Shown here: positions 36,624 through 45,667 of the stretch, piece after piece
How the letters are laid out: every line of letters starts with the position of its first letter
Position numbering within the stretch: the stretch's first letter is position 1
From: Paenibacillus antarcticus
GTDB taxonomy: Bacteria > Bacillota > Bacilli > Paenibacillales > Paenibacillaceae
DNA: 64,000 nt
Direction of reading: 5' to 3'
NCBI RefSeq assembly: GCF_001637225.1
Contig: NZ_LVJI01000015.1
Coordinates: 186,001 to 250,000 of the forward strand
Position numbers and translations under genes: made by a program
Notes under the pieces: generated by a model
What the model was told of the DNA's origin: nothing
The model's input: the letters and a program-made list of their open reading frames with translations, nothing else
The model's database searches: none

Positions 36624-37088
36624 TTATTGACCCAAAGTTGGGGCTACAAATTGATCTGGCATATCTACATCTTCAAACGTGAAACTAGTCTCTTCTTCAA
36701 GTACTTCACTCTCCGTGTCAACCTTCGCCATGATTACACTATCTAAGTTAACACCTCTCAGGATTACAGTTTGCTTTCCAATGGAGGACCCCTCATCCTC
36801 ATTAACTATCGTAATATCAAAGTAGGTATCTTTACCTGTTTTGATATAATCCAACATCAACTGTCTAAAGAGAGAAGTGACATAATAAATTGTCATGTCC
36901 CCTGTACCTGTCCACCCATTAGCTTTATGCTGAGTCCCACGTTTACCTAGTGTCTTCACGTCAGTCTTGTTCTTCTCAACAACGCCCTCTAAGGTTTTAA
37001 CATAAAACATTTCTTCTACCTTACCCTTGATCGTCGCATACGCTCGTCCCTCTTGACCGGATATCGTATCTCCTGCACTCAAAAACAT
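36624..37088 (-). CDS. xkdM: Tail tube protein
   Basis: 154 residues, the usual size of XkdM-type tubes, with start SAGDTISGQEGRAYATIKG, the GTGDMTIYYVTSLFR segment near 65-80, and an EETSFTFEDVDMP end. It forms the inner tube through which DNA passes. Directly downstream of the sheath gene. Confidence 0.9.
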   Translation of the reverse strand: MFLSAGDTISGQEGRAYATIKGKVEEMFYVKTLEGVVEKNKTDVKTLGKRGTQHKANGWTGTGDMTIYYVTSLFRQLMLDYIKTGKDTYFDITIVNEDEGSSIGKQTVILRGVNLDSVIMAKVDTESEVLEEETSFTFEDVDMPDQFVAPTLGQ

Positions 37089-37089
37089 A

Positions 37090-38406
37090 CTACTTCACCT
37101 GCACTCTCATATATATTTTCTCGATTGAATCTACAGGCTGTGGGTAACTTTCCGCATACACTGCATCGGATTCAGTACCTTGGATAAATGAAATATCTTT
37201 TTGTGCATCGAAGTTTTGCAAAGCATTAATTTTCTCATATGAAGTAAAAACATTGATCGCTTCACTTTTCAACAGATTGCGGCCATCTGCATTGTTGTCT
37301 ACTTTGCCGATATAGAACTTCTCGAAAATGCTTTTCAGATCATTTGCTATACCATCTAGCACCCGGATAACACGATTCTTTCGGAACTGCCTACCCTTTT
37401 TAACTGTAAATCTATGGAGAGTATTAATATCCTGTTCTACAATCGCCCTACCATTACTAGCCGTGAATAGGAATTCTCCCGCATTCAATGCCGCTATGAT
37501 CTGTGTATTGGTGTAACGTGGTGTTACATCCACTGCATTGTCATAGGCACTATAGGTAAGTGCTTCATTAACGTTAGCTGCTGCCGTAGCTCCTGCAACC
37601 CACGCAACTGCTTGAGCATTAGTGAGAGTTGTTCCATCAGAAAGGACCACGCCATTTTTAACGCTTATTACACCCTCGTAATCAGCAATAGGATAGTTTG
37701 GCACAACTGCCTGTACTTTCTTGCCCTCTTCTTCTCTAAGGCGCTTAACAAAGGCTGTGTAGACTGATTTCAGTTGTGCTTCGTCAGTAGTCAATCCAAC
37801 AGTGTTGAAATCTAGCAATTCAACTGCTGCAAGGAATGCGGTATGATCAGCATTTGTCACAACGCCATCGGTACCGCCTGTAAGCGGAAGACCTGCCGTA
37901 ACAGTTAAAGCGCCTGTACCGCTAAACGCTATCCAGTTATTAGACACAAACCCCGCAGCGCTTGAAACGATTTGGGTGTTCACAACAGTGCCTGATACGA
38001 GTGTATTAACATCAAACTTTGCGGGATCATCTATATTGGTCTGGATGATGACTGAAATATCATTACCGCGTACACCGCCGTATTTAGCTGTCACAGTCAA
38101 TGTTGTTAATGAAGCGGTAGCTTTAACACCTTCATTTAAGCGGTATAAGAGTAGTGTCTTAGCTCTTTTAAGAGACTCCTTTACTAACAATAGTGAAGCA
38201 TCTGTAATGTCGTATCCAAGCACATCAAATGTGTCAGCTCCTGCCTCTACAGTAATAACCTGTTTAGATGGACCCCAAGGGAGCGTAAGAGCCAATGCAG
38301 TTATGCCACGCTCACCTAAGGTTCCAAGCGGTTTCGGTACTGAGCTAGTTTCGATATATACACCAGGTCTTACTTTGTTTTGAGTTACGAATGTTCCTCC
38401 GGCCAC
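37090..38406 (-). CDS. xkdK: Contractile tail sheath protein
   Basis: 438 residues, matching XkdK. Family features: RPGVYIETSS near 12-21, GERGITALALTLPWGP near 31-46, NGRAIVEQDINTLHRFT near 318-334 and a C-terminal IYMRVQVK strand. Its presence shows that the phage is a myovirus with a contractile tail. Confidence 0.93.
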   Translation of the reverse strand: MAGGTFVTQNKVRPGVYIETSSVPKPLGTLGERGITALALTLPWGPSKQVITVEAGADTFDVLGYDITDASLLLVKESLKRAKTLLLYRLNEGVKATASLTTLTVTAKYGGVRGNDISVIIQTNIDDPAKFDVNTLVSGTVVNTQIVSSAAGFVSNNWIAFSGTGALTVTAGLPLTGGTDGVVTNADHTAFLAAVELLDFNTVGLTTDEAQLKSVYTAFVKRLREEEGKKVQAVVPNYPIADYEGVISVKNGVVLSDGTTLTNAQAVAWVAGATAAANVNEALTYSAYDNAVDVTPRYTNTQIIAALNAGEFLFTASNGRAIVEQDINTLHRFTVKKGRQFRKNRVIRVLDGIANDLKSIFEKFYIGKVDNNADGRNLLKSEAINVFTSYEKINALQNFDAQKDISFIQGTESDAVYAESYPQPVDSIEKIYMRVQVK

Positions 38407-38407
38407 G

Positions 38408-38590
38408 TTACTTCACTTCCTTTCCTAAGAATGTTTTGATGATATTTTCAACCTCTTCAATCGTGTATGTCTTACCATCTTCTAAGAGTCCGTTCAGAAC
38501 ATCTTGATTCTCTGCGAACTTCTTAGATTCCGTAATCTGTGATTTGGTATACCCTTGAGTAACTTCCTGTTTATCTTCAGCTTTAGCCAT
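38408..38590 (-). CDS. Small phage protein between tail terminator and sheath
   Basis: 60 charged residues (AKAEDKQEVTQGYTKSQITE ... IIKTFLGKEVK). GGAGGG lies 11 bases before the ATG at 38590, inside the end of the preceding gene. The helix-turn ENQDVLNGLLEDGKTYTIEEVENII is shared with XkdJ-region proteins. Role unknown. Confidence 0.65.
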   Translation of the reverse strand: MAKAEDKQEVTQGYTKSQITESKKFAENQDVLNGLLEDGKTYTIEEVENIIKTFLGKEVK

Positions 38591-39017
38591 TTTTAATAAA
38601 TCCCTCCTTAGTGAGAGTTTGCATCTTCGGATATTCTTTCTTTGGACGCATAACATGAAAATCATATGAAACGGAAAAATGAAGAACACCGTCAATGATT
38701 TCATGAGTCATCTTGGATCCATGATGTGAACCCGAACCGATTGATATCCATTCCAGTGCGTCATATAGCTTCTCAGCTACATCATGCATCTCAACATTTG
38801 CGTCTTCTTGTGATAGTGGGAAGTAATGCACATCAAATGTGTGATAGCGCTTATAGCGCCTACCAAATTCTTTATCCTGAGCGACGGGAAAAAGCTTAAC
38901 AAAAAAGCAAGGCTCCACTAAGCCCTGCTTGATCTCTTCTTCATATATGGTTGCGTTGGGGAAGGCTTGGCTTAAGTTTAATATCATGCCATCAAGCACA
39001 TTGTTTATCGTTACCAC
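38583..39017 (-). CDS. Phage tail terminator family protein (DUF6838-like)
   Basis: 144 residues: helix then beta sheet with VEPCFFVKLFPVAQDKEFGR and YDFHVMRPK near the end, matching small Firmicute tail terminator proteins that cap the tube at the neck. Position before the sheath gene fits. Confidence 0.78.
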   Translation of the reverse strand: MVTINNVLDGMILNLSQAFPNATIYEEEIKQGLVEPCFFVKLFPVAQDKEFGRRYKRYHTFDVHYFPLSQEDANVEMHDVAEKLYDALEWISIGSGSHHGSKMTHEIIDGVLHFSVSYDFHVMRPKKEYPKMQTLTKEGFIKNG

Positions 39018-39021
39018 GGCT

Positions 39022-39447
39022 TCACCCCTTACGGCCGTTCATTAATTGATTGAGTAACTCTAGTTGTTTCTTTTCTATATATCTCGGTAACTCGCGTTCC
39101 ATCTCTTGCATGGATACGGTCATCATGAATCGACCTTCAACCCATCCAGTTAAGTCTTTGCCAGTACGATGTCCGTGTTCTACATAGGAAGCGTAGTCAG
39201 TGTTATTGAATATCTCAATGACATAGCCACCACCTAGTTTCTCCACTTTGCCCACTTGCCAATTGCGCCTTAACTCTCCTGTGTCACCTACAGGCGTACG
39301 CTTTTTGATCTTCCGATCTGCACGATAGGCCATTTCCAACAGGAACTCACGTATCCAACGATCAATAACACGCTGGTCCGTTGCTGTTTTAAATCTCTTC
39401 GCCATTTGTTCCATCTGCCCGAAATCAAAACTACCCCATTTAGCCAT
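39022..39447 (-). CDS. HK97 gp10 family phage protein
   Basis: 141 residues; the typical KKRTPVGDTGELRRNW motif (near 48-63) and YASYVEHGHRT (near 84-94) identify the gp10/XkdI group, head-tail joining proteins. The ATG at 39447 has AAAGG eight bases upstream; earlier in-frame starts lie within the previous gene. Confidence 0.85.
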   Translation of the reverse strand: MAKWGSFDFGQMEQMAKRFKTATDQRVIDRWIREFLLEMAYRADRKIKKRTPVGDTGELRRNWQVGKVEKLGGGYVIEIFNNTDYASYVEHGHRTGKDLTGWVEGRFMMTVSMQEMERELPRYIEKKQLELLNQLMNGRKG

Positions 39448-39688
39448 CAGATAACCTTTTCTTACAAATGAAACAATCATTGTGTGCATCTTCATGAATG
39501 CAATCTCGTTGTATTTCTGTTAGTCCAAGAGCTTCAAGATAGGTGTAGGTATCATAGACCGTGAGAGACGTTCCATCTTTCATAAGTAGCGTAATAACAA
39601 ATTGATCAATGCTATGGAAATTTTCCTCTATATAATTAATCAATCCGGTTTTACTTTCAGGGTAAATCCGCTTCACTGTTCCACTCAC
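39440..39688 (-). CDS. Small phage protein with CxxC pair
   Basis: 82 residues, coupled to both neighbours by overlaps. Contains two cysteine/histidine clusters near the end (CIHEDAHNDCFICKK) that could bind a metal. No family recognised. Confidence 0.6.
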   Translation of the reverse strand: MSGTVKRIYPESKTGLINYIEENFHSIDQFVITLLMKDGTSLTVYDTYTYLEALGLTEIQRDCIHEDAHNDCFICKKRLSDG

Positions 39689-40041
39689 GCCTTCACACTC
39701 CTTTGAATGCTTAGTTCTTGATGTGTTTGGTAGGGAAAAGGTTCTCCTGCCGTATACAAGTGTTCTAGAGTCCCACGCGTTACCTTGATTGTGTCCCCTT
39801 GTTTAACCTCAATGTCCGGAGAGATAAAAAGCTTTGTTTCATATGAAATGGTATTAGCCGATTCGGTTTGTCCGTTAGCCCCTAGTGACTTTTGAGAGAT
39901 TCGACAAGGCATATCAGTATACACAACGTACAATTCATGCTTAGTACTCCCGTTCGGCTGTTTAACAGGTCCATATCGACTGATAGTACATTTGTCCTCA
40001 TATAGCTTCTCAATTGCTCTACGGTACCTTCTAAGGTTCAT
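39685..40041 (-). CDS. Head-tail completion protein (XkdH-like)
   Basis: 118 residues: basic N-terminus RRYRRAIEKLYEDKCTIS, then a small beta barrel (ETKLFISPDIEVKQGDTIKV), the pattern of stopper/neck proteins in this position of PBSX- and SPP1-like clusters. Confidence 0.72.
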   Translation of the reverse strand: MNLRRYRRAIEKLYEDKCTISRYGPVKQPNGSTKHELYVVYTDMPCRISQKSLGANGQTESANTISYETKLFISPDIEVKQGDTIKVTRGTLEHLYTAGEPFPYQTHQELSIQRSVKA

Positions 40042-40045
40042 TACA

Positions 40046-40426
40046 CTACCACCTCAATTTTCTATAGCGAGTTAGATCAATTCGGTAATTCAACACAACC
40101 TTATCGATTACTGTCTTGGCTGTGTTTGAAAGTCCCGATGAACCAACAGGAGAGATCGATGTGTCGCCTATCTTGACGTTATCCACTCCCCCTGCTGACT
40201 CGTTGATCTCATCCACATTAGGCAGTTCTACACGCACTGCATCCATGACCATACTAGTCCATGTGTCAGTAAGCGCTTCGGGTATTTCTTCGACATTACA
40301 AAAATGCTTAATACGCCGACCAATCTCCCTGACATAGGAGTTGATCAGCGCATCCAAAGTGATGCCAGTCAGTTGTAAGCGAAGTTTCACTGTTTCTAAT
40401 ACTTCACTAGGGTCAGCTATCGCCAT
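40046..40426 (-). CDS. Head-tail connector protein (gp6/YqbG-like)
   Basis: 126 residues, mostly helical: LETVKLRLQLTGITLDALIN followed by FCNVEEIPEALTDTWTSMVM, typical of DNA-packaging/connector adaptors. The ATG at 40426 has AGGGGG eight bases upstream; the gene overlaps the end of the previous one by 14 bp. Confidence 0.8.
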   Translation of the reverse strand: MAIADPSEVLETVKLRLQLTGITLDALINSYVREIGRRIKHFCNVEEIPEALTDTWTSMVMDAVRVELPNVDEINESAGGVDNVKIGDTSISPVGSSGLSNTAKTVIDKVVLNYRIDLTRYRKLRW

Positions 40427-40625
40427 CTCCACCGCCCCCTGAAGCGGCAAGGATTAATGCTATGATCTCAGGTTTCTTTGTCGCATCTCCTAGATCAATT
40501 TCATTCTCTGCTGCATTTTCTTTAAGTTCAGCCACAGACATTTTATCCAATGGTTTTTCTTGAGATTCTTCTAGAGCCTTTTCAGCTGCAAGCCGACGTG
40601 CGCGGTTAAACGATGAAAGTCCCAT
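40413..40625 (-). CDS. Small phage protein with HeH/Rho-N-like domain
   Basis: 70 residues. Residues 28-60 (MSVAELKENAAENEIDLGDA then TKKPEIIALI) form the two-helix HeH/Rho_N-like pattern often found in short proteins after the capsid gene. A Gly-rich tail ends it. Possibly head-associated. Confidence 0.72.
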   Translation of the reverse strand: MGLSSFNRARRLAAEKALEESQEKPLDKMSVAELKENAAENEIDLGDATKKPEIIALILAASGGGGDGDS

Positions 40626-40635
40626 ATCGTACCTC

Positions 40636-41589
40636 CTATGCTAATTTATGAACGAATTTCACAATTCGAATGTTCTTATTCTCGTAAACTCTTGACCAGT
40701 TCGCAGCCGTTGCTAGTTCAGCATTTGTAGGTGATACGCCCACAACTGCATCTTCAGTCCATTTCACGCCACGAGGATGCAGAATGAAATGTTGACGGTT
40801 AATAAGGATATCGTCACCTTGTAGGCTGTCACGATCTGTCTCTGTTGGAACAGGAGCCGCACCTTGACCAAAACCAACTGCTCCACCGCCAAACAGGTAC
40901 GTGGTATAAACTCCTGCTGCAACTGGATGTCCATCATCTACAATAACTCGCTTATCCAGGTATGTCGGGAATGATACGCCTGTCACTGGATCAACCTTAT
41001 ACACAATCAGTCGATCTTTTTGAAGTTTAGCGTATACTGCTGAGTGCATTGAGAATGCAGTCAATTTATCAGCAGCATCACCCAATTTAGTCTGTGCATC
41101 AATAACTGTAGTTGCGTCGATCACGGCAGCGGCACCAGTACCAGCGGAAATGTCATGTAAGTTCCCCGCCATAGTTGTTGCTGCAAATACACCCTTCAAT
41201 GTGCTGAATAACATCTTTTGTTGATCTCGCGCCCAATACGATGCCAGTAAGTCACCCACCGCTCTCATTGGATCATCACCAGACAAAGCCTTCGCTAAGT
41301 CATTAGCGCCCCATGCGTTACCACGTGTATGCAAACGGGACATGTCTTTATTGGCTACAATTTTCTTCACACTTAGAGGAGTAGAGTCACTTAATACTTC
41401 TGATTCTCCTGTTAGGTCATCCCAGAATGGCATATTAAGAATCGTTCCACCGCTTGTTGCTAATGCATTCAATTGTGGGTCATTTACGATGATCCCGGAT
41501 TGAGTTAGTGCGGAAAGCTCCGCTGTGCGTTGAATCAAATAAGGGTTAAACACCTCAGGAACGATTACATCTGCAATTTTAGTAGCCAT
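40636..41589 (-). CDS. Major capsid protein
   Basis: 317 residues. The start TKIADVIVPEVFNPYLIQRT and the segments LSALTQSGII, NMPFWDDLTGESEVLSD and HPRGVKWTED are characteristic of a Firmicute phage capsid group. It follows the scaffold gene, as expected for an HK97-fold shell. Confidence 0.87.
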   Translation of the reverse strand: MATKIADVIVPEVFNPYLIQRTAELSALTQSGIIVNDPQLNALATSGGTILNMPFWDDLTGESEVLSDSTPLSVKKIVANKDMSRLHTRGNAWGANDLAKALSGDDPMRAVGDLLASYWARDQQKMLFSTLKGVFAATTMAGNLHDISAGTGAAAVIDATTVIDAQTKLGDAADKLTAFSMHSAVYAKLQKDRLIVYKVDPVTGVSFPTYLDKRVIVDDGHPVAAGVYTTYLFGGGAVGFGQGAAPVPTETDRDSLQGDDILINRQHFILHPRGVKWTEDAVVGVSPTNAELATAANWSRVYENKNIRIVKFVHKLA

Positions 41590-41616
41590 TATTAAATCAC
41601 CTCATAGTTTATTTGT

Positions 41617-42255
41617 TTACTTCGCCGCAGCTTGTAACTGTTTGGCTAGGTCGGGATTCTCCCGTAAAATCTTGCCTTGCTCGGTATAGTTCAGCGTATC
41701 TTTCTTCCATGGGTTCGGCTGACCTCCACCTTTATTACCACCACCCTCAGGAGGTTTAGCGCCTTTGAAACGTGGCTCACCGTCTTGTTTTTCGACAAAC
41801 AAAAAAGCCTTCGATTCACGAAGACTCTTGATCTGATCGTCCAGCCCTGATTTGACGTTGCCGGATTCATCTAATTCAATTTTTGTTTTGTCTAGCAAAC
41901 CAGCAACTAGATCAGGATCGTGTGTATCAGTGGCAAGAGCCAACTTTAACGCTGTGTTGATTCGTAATGTCTTTACCTCGGCTTCGTACTTATCTGATGC
42001 CGTCTTGTTGTCTGTCTGCAGCTGTGTGATTTGATCTTGAAGCACTTTGTTATCACCAGTAGACTTCTTCAAGTCAGACAACTGATTATCCCGATCCTTC
42101 AGATCTGATTCCGCTTGCTTCTTAGCTATATTGACCTCATCAAACTTTTCCTTCGGGAACCAATTACCATCATTCACGACTGCCAGTTTCTTATCTCCAG
42201 CCTTTGCAACAATCTGGTTATACAATTCCTCGCCTAACAACTCTTTCAAATCCAT
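41617..42255 (-). CDS. Phage scaffolding protein (GP20 family)
   Basis: 212 residues. A short helical start (DLKELLGEELYNQIVAKAGD) leads into a long coiled coil (about 45-105) and an acidic/Pro-Gly tail with PPEGGGNKGGGQPNPW, the layout of GP20 scaffolds. It shapes the procapsid and is released before packaging. Confidence 0.88.
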   Translation of the reverse strand: MDLKELLGEELYNQIVAKAGDKKLAVVNDGNWFPKEKFDEVNIAKKQAESDLKDRDNQLSDLKKSTGDNKVLQDQITQLQTDNKTASDKYEAEVKTLRINTALKLALATDTHDPDLVAGLLDKTKIELDESGNVKSGLDDQIKSLRESKAFLFVEKQDGEPRFKGAKPPEGGGNKGGGQPNPWKKDTLNYTEQGKILRENPDLAKQLQAAAK

Positions 42256-42430
42256 CTATTCATCAATCCCTTTATGTTTTATTTACGTGTCCACCTCACG
42301 CTAGGAGTGCGTTCAATTTACCCCGAACCTTTAAAGAGGGCAGCGCCTAGTTATATGCCATACGACAGGGCAGAATCTTTAGAAGACATAATAAAAAGCA
42401 CCCCTACCAGTTATGGTTGAAAGTACTTAG

Positions 42431-42679
42431 TTACATTCTGTCTATTTTAATGTCTTGCCAAATATCTTTGAGAGGTATTCCGTTAATCTTGTGATTAGTC
42501 AACATATCATCTGCATCAATATATACGTCACCCTCATCATCAGGACCAAGAGCTATAAGTAATTCGCCTTGAGGAGCACCGATATAGTAATGATCCCCGT
42601 ATAAGTAAAATTCGATCTCAAGACCAATCTCTATCGATTCCTTTAGATCTTGTAAATCCTTGAACCGATCGTCACTCAT
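42431..42679 (-). CDS. Candidate immunity protein for the MuF toxin domain
   Basis: 82 strongly acidic residues with FYLYGDHYYIGAP near 23-36 and a DDEGDVYIDADDML stretch. It overlaps the end of the MuF head-protein gene by eight bases and is followed by a 175-bp gap before the scaffold gene. Small acidic proteins encoded immediately after a polymorphic toxin are usually its antidote. I infer that role from position, size and charge; the fold is not recognised. Confidence 0.6.
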   Translation of the reverse strand: MSDDRFKDLQDLKESIEIGLEIEFYLYGDHYYIGAPQGELLIALGPDDEGDVYIDADDMLTNHKINGIPLKDIWQDIKIDRM

Positions 42680-44216
42680 ACCCTTTGCTCCTTTCTATGG
42701 CTTTCTTATTAGCTATTTTTTCAGCTCTACTAAGTTCTCTCCCTTTGGACTCTCTACTCACATCATCCGTGTTCTCGCCTTTTGATAGCCAACTATGTGA
42801 GTGCGGCACGATTGGATGATATTTAGGTCTTTTATGATCGTTAAAGTCAATGTCTAGTCTTGGTTTTCCGGTCGAGCCATAGTAGCGCCTTGCATCAAGT
42901 TTACCATCTTTATAGTTATCAAACACACTATTAGGTACGCCTATTCCATCTACCCTATGAACGCTACCCTCTATGATGTTCTTTTGAGCTTTTAGTTGCC
43001 AATTAACATTCCGATACAAGTCTTTCGTGGTCAACCATTCTTCAGGCTTATTATACTTCATGTCCTGGAAAGCAGCAAAGGATTTAGGAACATTACTTCC
43101 TAAAACTTCCTTGTATTGAGCAAATTGATTTTTATCAGTTGATTCACTATCAACTTTCTTTCTTATAATGTCCGCATTATCTTGCCCGTATTTATCAACT
43201 ACATGTTTTTGATACCAATCGTCATACTTCATATTCTCAGGAACATAGTAGGTGGTACCATCAGGATCCATTGCTATACGCTCACCAAGACCCTCATCGT
43301 CATCAAAGTGTGCAACAGTTGTTGTACGACACCTCGCATGAAATGGTGGGTAGTTAACGTTAACTTCCATTTCGGACAGATTGAACACCTTGCCATCCAT
43401 TCCCCTGCATACTGAGCTTGTACGAGTATCTAATGTTGCTAATACCTCATATTGCTTAACTACACCGCTTTCCTTGTACCCAGCGGCAGTTGCTTGCCCA
43501 GCGAAAAAAGCACTCTCTGTCTGAACCAGTCGTTCAGCGTTGGAGCGCGATACACTCATTCGTTCGACCACGCTTTTTACGGTTCGATCAATGCTGTCTC
43601 CACGTATAAAGGATTGCGATAACTTGGTTTGGAGCTCTTGGCGTACCTTAGAACGATCACCCCATATCCGTTGTGACCAGTTACGACCATCCAACTTTGA
43701 CCCCAATACCTTTTTCAATCCCTCATCATCTACATGAGCAAATGAACCGCCAATTCCAAAACCTTTTTGAATCTCATAAATATTGCGGTAATAGGTATCC
43801 GTATAGATGTCGCCTAAAAGCTTCTCTGTGCTTTCCTGCCGACTTCCTGCAAGCATTTCTGAGTGTTGCCCGATCTGAGTTTGTAACGCTTCTAATCGAG
43901 TCACACGAGTCTTGTAATACACATTGTTTAACTCTTGTGTCCATCGACCATCTGCATTATCTTTGGCTTTAGAGGTGAATTCCTCTAATGTCATCTTGAA
44001 TTCTTTTAGTTCGCCTGCCGTGAGCTGTTTACGAGCCTCGGACATTGTGACTTCATTATTAGTTGAATAGCGCTGATAGAATACCTCAATATCCCTTTGC
44101 ATGCTCTTCATAGCTTTGTCGTATTCTTTACGCTGTGCAACCTCAAAGGCATCTGCCTTGATGAATTGGCGCCGGGCTATCTGCTCACTACGCTTCTTCC
44201 AATAGTCTGGCTTCAT
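42672..44216 (-). CDS. Phage minor head protein (MuF/SPP1 gp7) with C-terminal polymorphic-toxin-like domain
   Basis: 514 residues, much longer than a plain gp7-type protein. Residues 1-310 form the MuF region, with the diagnostic LVQTESAFFAGQATAAGYKE and a cysteine-containing CRGMDGKVF ... HARCRTTT core near 260-300. The extra C-terminal 200 residues end with RRYYGSTGKPRLDIDFNDH and HPIVPHSHSW, a pattern seen in polymorphic toxin domains (type 24-like, putative nuclease). Temperate Firmicute phages are known to carry such MuF toxins. The domain may act on competitors or on the host after DNA delivery. Confidence 0.8.
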   Translation of the reverse strand: MKPDYWKKRSEQIARRQFIKADAFEVAQRKEYDKAMKSMQRDIEVFYQRYSTNNEVTMSEARKQLTAGELKEFKMTLEEFTSKAKDNADGRWTQELNNVYYKTRVTRLEALQTQIGQHSEMLAGSRQESTEKLLGDIYTDTYYRNIYEIQKGFGIGGSFAHVDDEGLKKVLGSKLDGRNWSQRIWGDRSKVRQELQTKLSQSFIRGDSIDRTVKSVVERMSVSRSNAERLVQTESAFFAGQATAAGYKESGVVKQYEVLATLDTRTSSVCRGMDGKVFNLSEMEVNVNYPPFHARCRTTTVAHFDDDEGLGERIAMDPDGTTYYVPENMKYDDWYQKHVVDKYGQDNADIIRKKVDSESTDKNQFAQYKEVLGSNVPKSFAAFQDMKYNKPEEWLTTKDLYRNVNWQLKAQKNIIEGSVHRVDGIGVPNSVFDNYKDGKLDARRYYGSTGKPRLDIDFNDHKRPKYHPIVPHSHSWLSKGENTDDVSRESKGRELSRAEKIANKKAIERSKGYE

Positions 44217-45649
44217 TCTTCATCAGCTACTTTAGGAATAGACGTTTGATCTACTGGATCCAAGCTAGGGTAATCATCCATGACCGACTCTTTTTCTTTC
44301 TTGATGCGATCTAACTCCGCTTGTATATCTTTCGTCCATGGATGATTAGCTGTAATGGTTTCATCTGAAATGATTCCCACGCTGTTCTTGGCATTCGTGA
44401 TGGCATCCGTTTCATTTACTAGGATATCTCGGTTAAAGATGAATTCAACATCTTCATCAGCAAAATCACCTATACCTGTATTGGCTAAGTGGGTATCAAT
44501 AAACCACAGCAATTGTTCGAAACTTGCTTGGAATTCTGTTTCAAGGATGTTAGCATCCATATCCAAATCGTTGTATAGCTGTTTCAGTGCTACACCAGTA
44601 GCCCCATTGAAGTTCTCTGTCCCTATATCTACGCCACGACCAAACTCATAAATATTCTTTCTCGTCATGTCCTGGTGCGTCTTGAAGGCTTCGGTATCGA
44701 TGGTTAAATCTAATGTATCCACACCGCCTTCGCCTGTGACCTTAACGGCTCGATAAGCAGCGAGGTTGTATCTGAACTGCCCCAAGTCAGTGCCGTCATA
44801 ATCTTTCAGCACATAAATACTGTTAGGCAAATCCTGTAGGTTGTTTGAATTGTCCGATGACTTTAGGTCGTAATCATCCACTAACGACTTAATAAGCTCA
44901 ATCAATGGCTGCTCCTCATCGTTCGCCTTAAATGGTATGAACGGCACTCGCTCCCAGTTCAACGGTTTCTCTTCTCCCTGCCATTCCATCACAAAGTGGT
45001 TACCTATAGAATCATCGTCAGGAACGACCCCGCCATCATACGTATATCTCTTAACTCCGTTTGTGTCCCACCACTCAACTTTGACAACTTCCTTCTTAGT
45101 GGTAGCTTCGTAAGTCTCGATCGTGTAGCGCCTAATAACCGCCTGTAGCTCCGTATGGTCCTCGTCTAGCCATATCGGAATGATCTCATCAGACCGCATC
45201 CGTTTGAAGCTTAGAATGCCTTCTTCGTTATAGTGCACATGTAACCACGCTATACCTTTATTGATGGTTTCTTTACCAAGGTTCTTAATGGTGCGGTTCA
45301 TGCTTTGGTCAAACAATGTCGCCAAGGCTTCCTGATATATCTTATTTTCCGTTTGGATGCTCATTTCCTTAGATAAGAGATACCCAACCTTCTGATCCAC
45401 TAGCTTTCGTGTGAAGTTATGCACCAACTTGTTATTAGATAGATTGGTATCTTCAATCATTTCACCGCCAGGGCCTATAATAAGTCGTTTTCTGTTTAAT
45501 ATATCTGTCTTGCCGAGATAATACTGCTGTCCCGCAAGCATCCACCTGTACACCTCACTACTCACCCAATCATCAACCTCTTGCTTGATGATCTGTTCTA
45601 GTGACATAGGCGCATTACCTTCTATTATCGCTTGGATATCTGTATTCAT
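44213..45649 (-). CDS. Phage portal protein (SPP1 gp6 type)
   Basis: 478 residues. Family landmarks: YRWMLAGQQYYLGKTDILNR near 39-58, NKLVHNFTRKLVDQKVGYLL near 83-102, SGLKWLY-type region replaced by GATGVALKQLYNDLDMDANI near 355-374. It forms the dodecameric ring for DNA entry. Overlaps the MuF gene by four bases. Confidence 0.92.
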   Translation of the reverse strand: MNTDIQAIIEGNAPMSLEQIIKQEVDDWVSSEVYRWMLAGQQYYLGKTDILNRKRLIIGPGGEMIEDTNLSNNKLVHNFTRKLVDQKVGYLLSKEMSIQTENKIYQEALATLFDQSMNRTIKNLGKETINKGIAWLHVHYNEEGILSFKRMRSDEIIPIWLDEDHTELQAVIRRYTIETYEATTKKEVVKVEWWDTNGVKRYTYDGGVVPDDDSIGNHFVMEWQGEEKPLNWERVPFIPFKANDEEQPLIELIKSLVDDYDLKSSDNSNNLQDLPNSIYVLKDYDGTDLGQFRYNLAAYRAVKVTGEGGVDTLDLTIDTEAFKTHQDMTRKNIYEFGRGVDIGTENFNGATGVALKQLYNDLDMDANILETEFQASFEQLLWFIDTHLANTGIGDFADEDVEFIFNRDILVNETDAITNAKNSVGIISDETITANHPWTKDIQAELDRIKKEKESVMDDYPSLDPVDQTSIPKVADEE

Positions 45650-45667
45650 CGCCTGCCTCCTTCCTAA

